Below, piece by piece: positions 48,056 through 55,887 of a DNA stretch of 64,000 nucleotides. The notes beneath the pieces are model-generated. The model saw only the letters and a list, made by a program, of their open reading frames with translations, was not told the origin of the DNA and did not search any database. Both the position numbers and the translations under genes were made by a program. The stretch's first letter is position 1, and every line of letters starts with the position of its first letter. The DNA comes from Pseudomonas sp. Bc-h (lineage in GTDB: Bacteria > Pseudomonadota > Gammaproteobacteria > Pseudomonadales > Pseudomonadaceae): the NCBI RefSeq assembly GCF_002080045.1, contig NZ_MUIN01000007.1, positions 152,421-216,420 of the forward strand, written 5' to 3'.

Positions 48056-48516
48056 ACGGCAATGAGTGGCATCAATTGCACGGCGAATTTCTCGGCAACA
48101 GCCAGCATCTGATGACCCGAGCGGACGAATGCCTGAGTCATCTGGAGCTGATCAGCGATGACAAGGATGCAATCGAGTGTCTGTTGGGCACGTTGCAACA
48201 AATTGCCGGCAAGGCCGACGCTGCATCGGTGAAGACCGTGGCCGGATTCGCCCGCCAGCTGCGCTATCTGCTGTATTTCGCCAGCGCGGCCGGGCGACTG
48301 CAGCCCAAGGCACTGGTGTCGTTGCGAGAGTGTCTGTCGCTGCTGTCCTGGCAGATCGAGCTGGTCGATCCAGTCACCGGCCTGTTGCCTCTGGATGACC
48401 ATGAACAACAGGAGTTGCTCGAACAGTTCGGCTGCTGTTGCGGTATCGGCAAGGTCGAAAGCAGCCACCCCACCCCGGTCGAATGGCCGGTGGCACTTAC
48501 CGTCGTCCATCCCTGA
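48049..48516 (+). CDS. Hypothetical helical protein
   Basis: This frame is 155 residues from the ATG at 48049 (GTGGAGA upstream). The protein is mostly amphipathic helices with many Leu and Ser (HLMTRADECLSHLELISDDKDAIE, split here for reading) and a Cys-rich tail (FGCCCGIGKVE). No transmembrane segment or signal peptide is seen. I do not recognise the family. It is translationally coupled to the preceding small gene. The helical Leu-rich composition could suit a protein-interaction partner such as an HPt-like or regulator-binding module, but no histidine motif supports that. Confidence 0.6.
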   Translation: MLNGNEWHQLHGEFLGNSQHLMTRADECLSHLELISDDKDAIECLLGTLQQIAGKADAASVKTVAGFARQLRYLLYFASAAGRLQPKALVSLRECLSLLSWQIELVDPVTGLLPLDDHEQQELLEQFGCCCGIGKVESSHPTPVEWPVALTVVHP

Positions 48517-49017
48517 ACGCTGCCGACGAGCCGGCAAACATCGGGCGCTGTTCAACGCCTCCTCTGTGCCCTGACGACCGCCTCGTCGTGCAGGGCAACA
48601 TGTCTGAAAACGACAAATCCGTCCTTCCCTGACTTGACCAGCATCAACCGCGACATACCCGCCGCTTCTTGTTGCATCGCAACTTGGCAAACGGCAGGCT
48701 CAACTGTGGGCGTTTAACTATCGCAACAGTGACACCGCGATACAGAGGCCAATTAGCACGTTTGTTCCAGAAGCAAATCCTGACTGTTGAGACAAACATC
48801 TCGCGGCGCTTATTTGCACGCAAGGCTTAATAACCCCGGTAATTCAGGTAAGATCTGCGCCCCGCAAATCGAAGCGGGAAGTCCGCAGCGCACTACCTTG
48901 TTGAAAGTCGACCCCTGGTTTTTGTACACACGTAAAAGGTGAGCAGTCGCGCTCCGCCCTGTTGACCACCTTAAGTGGCCTGCCAATTACGGTTCAGGTA
49001 TCCGCAACAATAATCCG
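48517..49017. other. Intergenic region upstream of the two-component pair
   Basis: This 500-base non-coding stretch has no recognised gene. A possible -10 TAAGAT at about 48850 (preceded by CGGTAATTCAGG) suggests a promoter for the kinase gene, whose leader would then be about 160 bases and contain a weak AGGTG...CACCT hairpin (48938-48973). No further features. Confidence 0.4.
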
Positions 49018-49923
49018 ATGGCTTCATCCGCTATGCATGGCAGCAACAAGACGACCAAGTCAGGCCCCACGAACTCGAAAAGAACACTTCGATGGCTAGC
49101 AATATTATGCCTTGCGACAACCGTCTGTAATATTGGCGCGTATTTGTTCGACTACGGCGTGCCATTGGGTTTTGTATCGATCAACGTCCTGGCGTTCCTG
49201 TGCATTTGGTATTGCATCAGACGCCCGGATCGGACCATCCATTTCCAACCCCAGGAGCTCGCCGATCACATGCTCCAGGTGCAAGAAACCGAGCGTCACC
49301 GGTTGAGTCGTGAGTTGCATGACGATATCGGCCAGATGCTCACGGCGGCCAAACTGCAGAGCGACTGGATGCAACGCAGAGCCCCGGAAGATCTGCACCC
49401 GCACTGCATCATGCTCAACAGCATTCTCGACGAAACCCTGGCCAAGGTTCGCGACGTGTCGGCCATCCTCAATCCCCGGCAACTGGCGAGTCTGGGCCTT
49501 GAGGCCAGCTTGCGTGCGCACCTGCTGCGCACACTGGCCGACACCCCCATCCTCTGGAGCCTGGAGTGCCAGCAACGGTTGGCGGGTATCCCCGAAGAAA
49601 TGGCCGTCGCCGCGTTTCGTATCACCCAAGAGGCCGTGACCAACATGCTGCGTCATGCCCAGGCGAAGAATCTGCTGGTGCGCATTCAACGTCGGCCCGA
49701 GGGGTTATCGCTGATGGTCTCCGATGACGGGACAGGATTCTCCCCGGCCAGCAATCCCGGTCAGCAGGGCCAACGCGGCATGGCTGGCATGATCGAGCGG
49801 GCGACCTTGCTCGGCGGACACTTGACCGTGGAAAGTTCACCCGGCCATGGTACTCATATTCACGCCCTGTTCCCCTGGGCGCCCCGTGCCCGTGATCGTG
49901 CCGAGATAAGTAAGGACTCATGA
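49018..49923 (+). CDS. Sensor histidine kinase, NarX/HisKA_3 type
   Basis: The protein is 301 residues with two N-terminal transmembrane helices (about 25-45 and 50-67) and almost no periplasmic loop. Dimerisation/phosphoacceptor HisKA_3 follows (phospho-His101 in SRELHDDIGQ). The HATPase domain has N-box QEAVTNMLRHAQA, G1 DDGTGF and G2 GQRGMAGMIERA. Lack of a sensory periplasmic domain suggests it senses membrane or cytoplasmic signals. It overlaps the response regulator gene by four bases (ATGA). The signal is unknown. Confidence 0.9.
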   Translation: MASSAMHGSNKTTKSGPTNSKRTLRWLAILCLATTVCNIGAYLFDYGVPLGFVSINVLAFLCIWYCIRRPDRTIHFQPQELADHMLQVQETERHRLSRELHDDIGQMLTAAKLQSDWMQRRAPEDLHPHCIMLNSILDETLAKVRDVSAILNPRQLASLGLEASLRAHLLRTLADTPILWSLECQQRLAGIPEEMAVAAFRITQEAVTNMLRHAQAKNLLVRIQRRPEGLSLMVSDDGTGFSPASNPGQQGQRGMAGMIERATLLGGHLTVESSPGHGTHIHALFPWAPRARDRAEISKDS

Positions 49924-50579
49924 TCTGCAATCTTCTTCTGGTCGATGACCACGCTCTGATCCGCGCCGGCGTTCGCGCGCTGGTTTCCGACATCCCCGGC
50001 TATCAGGTCATTGGCGAAGCCGCCGATGGCGAACAATTGCTGGAGATGACCCTGGAGCTTGCGCCGGACATCATCCTGCTCGACATTTCCATGAAGGACA
50101 GCAACGGGCTGGATGCACTTGAACGACTGCACAAGGCGCTGCCCGACAGCAAAGTGCTGATTCTGTCCATGCACACCGACCCGCACATGATCATGCGCGC
50201 CCTGGAAGGCGGTGCTCACGGCTATCTGCTCAAGGACGCGACGGCCACCGAGATCGAACAGGCACTGGAAGCCTTGCGCAACGATGAACGCTATTTGAGC
50301 CCGGCGATCGCACACACCGTGATCAATCAGGCGCTGGTCAGCGCGCAGTCGAACAAGGTCGAGCCGGTTGAAAACCACAATCTCACGGCGCGGCAGCTGG
50401 AAATCCTGCGCCTGATCGTGCGCGGCAAGTCGACCCGGGAGATCGCCAACGGCCTGAACCTGAGCGTCAAGACCGTGGAGACTCACCGCTCGCAGATCAT
50501 GAAGCGTTTGCAGATCTACGACGTGGCGGGTCTGGTTTTATTCTGCGTGAGGGAGCAGATCATCAGCCTGGATGATTGA
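49920..50579 (+). CDS. LuxR/NarL-family response regulator
   Basis: This 219-residue protein has an N-terminal receiver (Asp55 phosphoacceptor in ILLDISMKD; conserved Lys in HGYLLKDAT) and a C-terminal LuxR HTH (LTARQLEILRLIVRGKSTREIANGLNLSVKTVETHR, split here for reading). It is the cognate partner of the overlapping kinase. Its targets are unknown. No operator was identified. It lies before yegS, which faces the other way. Confidence 0.92.
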   Translation: MICNLLLVDDHALIRAGVRALVSDIPGYQVIGEAADGEQLLEMTLELAPDIILLDISMKDSNGLDALERLHKALPDSKVLILSMHTDPHMIMRALEGGAHGYLLKDATATEIEQALEALRNDERYLSPAIAHTVINQALVSAQSNKVEPVENHNLTARQLEILRLIVRGKSTREIANGLNLSVKTVETHRSQIMKRLQIYDVAGLVLFCVREQIISLDD

Positions 50580-50640
50580 CGCTTGCGGCTGCGCGCAAAC
50601 GTTTGTTCACGACACTGGCTCCCTCCAACAGTGGGACGAG

Positions 50641-51549
50641 TCACCCAATCCGATTCGACTGCCCCAGCAGCGGTGAATGCGCCGGCAGGTGAATGCGCAA
50701 CGCACCAGGCCTGGCTTCGAAGCGCAGGTTGTCGCCGCGCAACGGTTCGCCGTCCAGGTTGATGTCCAGCCCTTCCGTCGATTTCAGCTCCACCCACGGC
50801 AGACGTGCCCGCACAAAAAAGTTGTCGATGCCCAAGCCGCCTTCCAGCAGGCTTTTGAGCGTGCCCACCACTTCCTGAGGGGCGGGCAGGATGCTGATAT
50901 CGAGCAAACCGTCGTCGGCCAGCGCGTTGGGGCACAACGGGTGTCCGCCTCCGGCCTGACGGCCATTGCCGATGCCCAGCGCCAGCAAATCACCGCGCCA
51001 ATGGAAATCCGGCCCGTTCAACTCGCCATAGGCCGCTTTCAACTCGCTGAAGCGCGTCAGACCGGTGAACAGGTACGCCGCCCCGCCCAGTACCTTTTTC
51101 AGGTCCTCGGAGGTATTGGCCGTCACCTGGCTGCCGAAGCCGCCGGTCGCCATATTGAGAAACATCTGCCCACCGACCGCACCCATGTCCACCGTTCGCG
51201 CCGGGACATCGAGCAGATCCAGCGCGCGCTCGACTTCAAGTGGCACGCCGGCTGAACGGGCAAAATCGTTGGCCGTGCCCAGCGGCAGAATGGTCAGGCT
51301 GGCGTCGCTGTCGGCCTGCGCCAGCGCTTCGGCGATATCCCGCAGGGTGCCGTCGCCCCCGCCGGCAATGATCTGTGTGTGCCCGGCAGCCAACGCCTCG
51401 GATACCAGACGTTGGGCGTCCCCTCCCTCCCAGGTCAACCGCACATCCAGCTCCCAACCGTGCTTGCGCTTGCGTTCCACCGCATTGCGAACGTCCTCGT
51501 TGAGCGCCTGCTTGCCGTGAAGAATCAATAATGCTCTGCGCTCCGTCAT
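50641..51549 (-). CDS. yegS: YegS-like lipid kinase
   Basis: This 302-residue diacylglycerol-kinase-fold protein phosphorylates phosphatidylglycerol or diacylglycerol. The ATP-binding GGGDGTLRDIA at about residues 63-73 is a family hallmark, followed by LPLGTANDFARSAGVP. The C-terminal domain includes LNLDGEPLRGDNLRFE (ends near 285). Mg2+-binding acidic residues are present. The ATG at 51549 opens MTERRALLILHGK with GGAAGG just upstream. It is the last recognised core gene before the psl operon. Confidence 0.9.
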   Translation of the reverse strand: MTERRALLILHGKQALNEDVRNAVERKRKHGWELDVRLTWEGGDAQRLVSEALAAGHTQIIAGGGDGTLRDIAEALAQADSDASLTILPLGTANDFARSAGVPLEVERALDLLDVPARTVDMGAVGGQMFLNMATGGFGSQVTANTSEDLKKVLGGAAYLFTGLTRFSELKAAYGELNGPDFHWRGDLLALGIGNGRQAGGGHPLCPNALADDGLLDISILPAPQEVVGTLKSLLEGGLGIDNFFVRARLPWVELKSTEGLDINLDGEPLRGDNLRFEARPGALRIHLPAHSPLLGQSNRIG

Positions 51550-52020
51550 GTTCCTTCCCTCTACTGGTGCGATTCATTGCGTCTGATGTTGACCTCACCT
51601 CACGCAGAAAAAGCCCTGTCGCTGAATTTATTTTGCTACGCGCGAAAATCATCGAACTCCCTGCAACCATTGGATCCGATGTGTCACTCCTCCATGCCTG
51701 TCGGCGTTGCCGATGCTTTACAGGTGAGCTGCGGCCGTCGGTCGGCATGACACCAGCTGTTTCATGGGCTTTACTGATCAAGGCACCCGTTTGAGGGCAT
51801 TACTGATACGCATTTGGGAGTAGTCCTACGCCGTTTGGGAATAAATGGGATTTTTTCTCATGGGCAGGATTGAAATGTGGATCAAGAGGGTGCTTAATCG
51901 ACAAATTATTGGCTTATTCCGAAATACCCTGCAAAAAAGTCATTATATTGACTTTGGTATCGAGGAGCTGGGTGAATAAGTCAGTCATGGATTCATGGAT
52001 CGAAGATGTGAGGACGTTTT
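51550..52020. promoter_or_regulatory. Regulatory region of the psl operon
   Basis: The 471-base gap carries no gene. It becomes AT-rich toward the right and holds the FleQ-type box at 51939-51952, a degenerate one at 51900-51913 and the GGA-rich leader near pslA. Promoter hexamers are not clear; TTGACT at 51948 overlaps the FleQ box, and a -10 was not found at a good spacing. A 277-codon frame starting at 51870 is a shadow of the pslA reading frame and is rejected. Confidence 0.55.
51939..51952. promoter_or_regulatory. FleQ-type box upstream of pslA
   Basis: GTCATTATATTGAC preserves the GTCA-N6-TGAC palindrome of the FleQ consensus (GTCANTAAATTGAC), differing at one inner base. FleQ controls flagella and, with c-di-GMP, psl and pel in P. 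aeruginosa. Confidence 0.7.
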
Positions 52021-53457
52021 ATGCGACTGCAACCGGTCGACAGTCTTTTGCTCACGCGCACCAGTCTGATCGAGTATTTCCTGTTCGCCGTCAGGCTCGT
52101 TCATGGATTGACTTCAGTCCTGCCTGGCATTCTGATTCTCGCCTACTGGAAAACCACGGCCCCTTCTGCCCCGGAAACTTACCTGATGGTGCAGGGCCTG
52201 TTCGGGGTCGTCTGCGTGCTGATGTTCCAGGCACTGGGGGTGTACTCCGAGAGCATCTTCACCAACCGCTCGCGCTTCAAGATGATCCTGTTCGTCTGGT
52301 CCTCGGCGTTTTGTGTGTTGCTGTTCATGCACAAAGCCATGGACCTGTTCGACTTCATCACCCAGGAGCAACTGATGGTCTGGTTCATCGCCAGCCTGGT
52401 GATGTTCTGCGCCGAACGTGTGTTGCTGCTGATGATCTACAAACGCCTGATGGCGCGTGGTTTCTTTCTGCAGAACGCGGTGATTTTGGGCGCCACCGAA
52501 AATGGCCAGCGTCTGGCCGAATACATGCTGCAGAACCAGGACATCCGCTCCGGAGTCCTGGGCTTCATCGACGACCGCATCGGTCGCATGCCCAAAACCA
52601 TGGCCAACCTTCCCCTGCTGGGCAACACCAAAGACCTGGAATCGCTGATCCGCGAGGAAAAGGTCACCCAGGTGCTGGTCGCCCTGCCCTGGTCGGCTGA
52701 AAACCGCATGGACTACATCATTCGAGAATTGCGCAGGTTGCCGGTGAACGTGCTGCTGGTGCCTGACATGGTCGCGTTCCGCCATGCGCACAACCGCATC
52801 ACCGAAGTCGCCAGCCTGCCGATGTTCAATGCCTCCGACGTGCCATTGCGCGGCTGGTCGCCGCTGTTCAAGCGCGTCGAAGACATGGTGCTGTCGAGTC
52901 TGGCGATTTTGCTGCTGTCTCCGGTGATGTTGCTGATCGCCCTGGCGATCAAGCTGGACTCCAAGGGGCCCGTTCTGTTCTGGCAAAAACGCTACGGTTA
53001 TAACAACCGCCTGATCACGGTGTGCAAGTTCCGCTCGATGCACACCCACCAGGCGGATGCCACCGCAGAGCAACAGACCGTCAAGGGTGACGCCAGGGTC
53101 ACCCGGGTCGGGCGCTTCATCCGCAAGACCAGCCTGGATGAGCTGCCACAACTGTTCAACGTGTTCGCGGGCAACATGTCGATGGTGGGGCCGCGCCCAC
53201 ATGCCACAGCCACCAAGGCTGCGGGCATTCTGTTCGAGCAAGCTGTCAAGGAGTACACCTCGCGTCATCGGGTCAAGCCGGGGATTACCGGACTGGCACA
53301 GATCAACGGTTTTCGTGGTGAGACAGATACTGTGGAAAAGATCGAAAAGCGTGTCGAATTCGATCTTGAATACATCGAAAACTGGTCCGTCTGGTTCGAT
53401 CTATACATCCTTCTGCGCACTGTTCCGGCAGTGCTCTTCTCTCGCGAGGCTTACTGA
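52021..53457 (+). CDS. pslA: Undecaprenyl-phosphate glycosyl-1-phosphate transferase PslA
   Basis: This 478-residue protein is the length of P. aeruginosa PslA. About four N-terminal membrane helices and a CoA-binding-like domain ([18 protein letters not shown]) precede a C-terminal bacterial sugar transferase domain ([21 protein letters not shown], then [21 protein letters not shown] and [10 protein letters not shown]). It loads the first sugar onto undecaprenyl phosphate. The ATG at 52021 has GAGGAC upstream. The stop overlaps the pslB start by one base. It heads the operon. Confidence 0.92.
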   Translation: MRLQPVDSLLLTRTSLIEYFLFAVRLVHGLTSVLPGILILAYWKTTAPSAPETYLMVQGLFGVVCVLMFQALGVYSESIFTNRSRFKMILFVWSSAFCVLLFMHKAMDLFDFITQEQLMVWFIASLVMFCAERVLLLMIYKRLMARGFFLQNAVILGATENGQRLAEYMLQNQDIRSGVLGFIDDRIGRMPKTMANLPLLGNTKDLESLIREEKVTQVLVALPWSAENRMDYIIRELRRLPVNVLLVPDMVAFRHAHNRITEVASLPMFNASDVPLRGWSPLFKRVEDMVLSSLAILLLSPVMLLIALAIKLDSKGPVLFWQKRYGYNNRLITVCKFRSMHTHQADATAEQQTVKGDARVTRVGRFIRKTSLDELPQLFNVFAGNMSMVGPRPHATATKAAGILFEQAVKEYTSRHRVKPGITGLAQINGFRGETDTVEKIEKRVEFDLEYIENWSVWFDLYILLRTVPAVLFSREAY

Positions 53458-54911
53458 TGGGCACCCTTATTCCCTGCATTATCGCCGGCGGTGCCGGCAC
53501 CCGATTGTGGCCAGTCTCACGTGAGGCCATGCCCAAACCCTTCATGCGTTTGCCCGATGGCGAAAGCCTGCTGCAGAAGACCTTCAATCGCGCCAGCAGT
53601 CTGGAGGGCGTGGAAAGTGTGCTGACGGTGACTAACCGCGAAGTGTACTTCCGCACCGTCGATGACTATCGGCTGCTGAACAAGAACAAAATCCACCTTG
53701 ATTTTCTGCTCGAGCCCTTCGGTCGCAACACCGCCCCCGCCATCGCTGCCGCTGCGCTGCATGTCCAGGCGCTGCACGGCGACGACGCGCAGTTGCTGAT
53801 CCTGCCCGCCGATCAATTGATCAACGATGCGCAGGCTTTCGTAAGCGCCGTCAACGACGCCCGCAAGCTGGCCGATGAAGGCTGGCTGGTGACCTTCGGC
53901 CTGATCCCGACCCGCGCGGAAACTGGCTTCGGCTATATCGAGAAAGGTCAGGCGTTGACCGACAAGGCCTATCAGATCGCGCGTTTTGTCGAAAAACCCG
54001 ACGCAGCGACTGCCAACGAATACCTCAAAGGCGGCCTGCATCTGTGGAACGCGGGGATGTTCTGCATGCGCTCCGACGTGGTCCTGCGGGAGCTGGAAAC
54101 CCATGCGCCAGAGGTGCTGGCCGCGGTGCGTCATTGCCTGTCCCAGTGCAACAGCAAGCAAGGCAAGAACGAGCTGCAGATGGAACTGGACGCCAGCACC
54201 TTTGCTCTGGCGCCGGACATCTCCATCGACTATGCGCTGATGGAGCGTTCGCAGAAGGTCGCCGTGGTGCCCTGCGAACTGGGCTGGAGCGATATCGGCT
54301 CATGGTCGGCGATTCGTGAACTGGCGCCTGCCGACGAGAACGGAAACCAGTTCAATGGTCAGGTGGTGCTGCACGATGTGACCAACTGCTACATCGACTC
54401 CAAGAAGCGTCTGGTCGGTGCCGTGGGCCTGGACAACCTGATCATCATCGACACCCCGGATGCCCTGCTGATCGCCGATGCCGAGCGCACTCAAGAGGTC
54501 AAGCTGATCGCCCAGGAGCTCAAGCGTCAGGGCCATCCGGCGTATCTGCTGCACAACACCGTGACCCGCCCCTGGGGCACGTACACGGTGCTGGAGGAAG
54601 GCAAACGCTTCAAGATCAAGCGCATCGTGGTCAAGCCTCAGGGGTCGCTGTCGCTGCAGATGCACCACCATCGCAGCGAGCACTGGATCGTGGTCAGCGG
54701 TATGGCCCAGGTCACCAATGGCGAGCGTGAATTCATGCTCGACACCAACGAATCGACCTTCATCAAGCCCGGCCACACCCATCGTCTGATCAATCCGGGA
54801 GTGATCGACCTGGTGATGATCGAGGTGCAGAGCGGCGAGTATCTGGGCGAAGACGACATCGTGCGCTTCACCGATATCTACGGTCGCGTGCCGGACGCAC
54901 CGAAAGTCTGA
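53457..54911 (+). CDS. pslB: Mannose-1-phosphate guanylyltransferase / phosphomannose isomerase PslB
   Basis: This 484-residue bifunctional enzyme makes GDP-mannose for Psl. The N-terminal nucleotidyltransferase has IIAGGAGTRLWPVSREAMPKPF (signature loop) and NRNTAPAIAAAALH-type sequence (FGRNTAPAIAAAALHV). The C-terminal cupin (type II PMI) has KPQGSLSLQMHHHRSEHW with metal-binding histidines. Paralogues (AlgA, WbpW) exist elsewhere in Pseudomonas. It overlaps pslA by one base. A 160-base gap with a hairpin separates it from pslD, where PAO1 carries pslC. Confidence 0.92.
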   Translation: MGTLIPCIIAGGAGTRLWPVSREAMPKPFMRLPDGESLLQKTFNRASSLEGVESVLTVTNREVYFRTVDDYRLLNKNKIHLDFLLEPFGRNTAPAIAAAALHVQALHGDDAQLLILPADQLINDAQAFVSAVNDARKLADEGWLVTFGLIPTRAETGFGYIEKGQALTDKAYQIARFVEKPDAATANEYLKGGLHLWNAGMFCMRSDVVLRELETHAPEVLAAVRHCLSQCNSKQGKNELQMELDASTFALAPDISIDYALMERSQKVAVVPCELGWSDIGSWSAIRELAPADENGNQFNGQVVLHDVTNCYIDSKKRLVGAVGLDNLIIIDTPDALLIADAERTQEVKLIAQELKRQGHPAYLLHNTVTRPWGTYTVLEEGKRFKIKRIVVKPQGSLSLQMHHHRSEHWIVVSGMAQVTNGEREFMLDTNESTFIKPGHTHRLINPGVIDLVMIEVQSGEYLGEDDIVRFTDIYGRVPDAPKV

Positions 54912-55071
54912 TCCAACTGGCAACCCGTCACAGCCGCGTCGTCGCGGCTGATACCCCTTTTTGTAGCGCAGCGAGGTCACCGCTCTCCCCTACGTAACAC
55001 CGACGCATCGAAGACATTGGACTTGGCAGTGCCGCCGACATGATTGTTTTACCCGCAAGGGAGCCGTATTC
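54912..55071 (+). other. pslB-pslD gap: position of the missing pslC
   Basis: P. aeruginosa carries a family 2 glycosyltransferase gene (pslC, about 300 codons) here. This gap is only 160 bases. No remnant of a glycosyltransferase is readable. It begins with a hairpin (CAGCCGCG-TCGT-CGCGGCTG, 54931-54950) followed by TACCCCTTTTT, which looks like a terminator or attenuator and could lower expression of the distal genes. Confidence 0.7.
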
Positions 55072-55869
55072 ATGCATGACAGGAGTTCTGGACCAATGAA
55101 AAACACGCTGTTGCTCGCCAGCGTCCTGCTGCTGTGCGCGTGCAATACGCCCGCGCGGATCGGGCTGCCGGAATCACCGGAAATCCAGGCCGCCCAAGCC
55201 GCAGGTCGCGCGCTCGCAGGCAAGCCGCTGCCGCCCGAGCGCATCCATGCCGGCGACACGTTGCGCATCGTGCGCAACACCGGCGAGGCACCTTCGATAT
55301 CGGCCTTCACCGCCAACTCGATTTACGAGCTGACGCTGTTTCCGGTGCTCAACGACGGTACGTTTTCCTACCCCTACATAGGCTCAGTGAAAGCTGCCGG
55401 GCTGACGGTCCCGCAACTCACGCAGGTCCTCGAAGACAAACTCGCGCCGGTCTACCGGGAAACCGCGCTGACCATCAATATCAGTCAGGCCCCGAGCAAC
55501 ATGGTGTTCGTCGGCGGTGCGGTGCGCAATCCGGCCAACCTGCCGGTGGCGGTGGTGACCAATCTGGAACAGGCGCTGGTCGGCGCGGGTGGCATCAACG
55601 CCGATGCCGATGCGCGCCTGGTGGCGCTGCTGCGTCAGGGCGACGACGGCCTCTACAAGACCTATTTCTTCGACTACAGCAAGCTTCTCTACGCGGGCAG
55701 TGGAGGCCCCACCGCGCCAGTACTGCTGCAACGCGGCGATGTCGTGTTCGTCCCCAAATCGTCGGTCGGCAACAAGATCGACGGCGTGAACCTGTATTTC
55801 AATCAGCTGATTCCCTTCTCGAAATCGTTGGGTTTCGGCGTGAATTACAACTTGCGCGACAACAATTAA
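55072..55869 (+). CDS. pslD: Outer-membrane polysaccharide export lipoprotein PslD
   Basis: This 265-residue precursor has a lipoprotein signal with lipobox LLLCACN, then a Wza-type polysaccharide export domain (LPPERIHAGDTLRIV then SIYELTLFPVLNDGTFSYPYIG) and an SLBB-like stretch (MVFVGGAVRNPANLPV). It exports Psl through the outer membrane. The ATG at 55072 has AAGGGAG seven bases upstream; an internal ATG at 55096 is less favoured. The size matches PslD. Confidence 0.9.
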   Translation: MHDRSSGPMKNTLLLASVLLLCACNTPARIGLPESPEIQAAQAAGRALAGKPLPPERIHAGDTLRIVRNTGEAPSISAFTANSIYELTLFPVLNDGTFSYPYIGSVKAAGLTVPQLTQVLEDKLAPVYRETALTINISQAPSNMVFVGGAVRNPANLPVAVVTNLEQALVGAGGINADADARLVALLRQGDDGLYKTYFFDYSKLLYAGSGGPTAPVLLQRGDVVFVPKSSVGNKIDGVNLYFNQLIPFSKSLGFGVNYNLRDNN

Positions 55870-55887
55870 TCGGCAGGGACCACCGAC

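Noticed and set aside
51870..52700. A 276-codon plus-strand frame overlapping pslA
   Set aside because: It is in another frame of pslA for most of its length and has no homology; the pslA frame is clearly coding.
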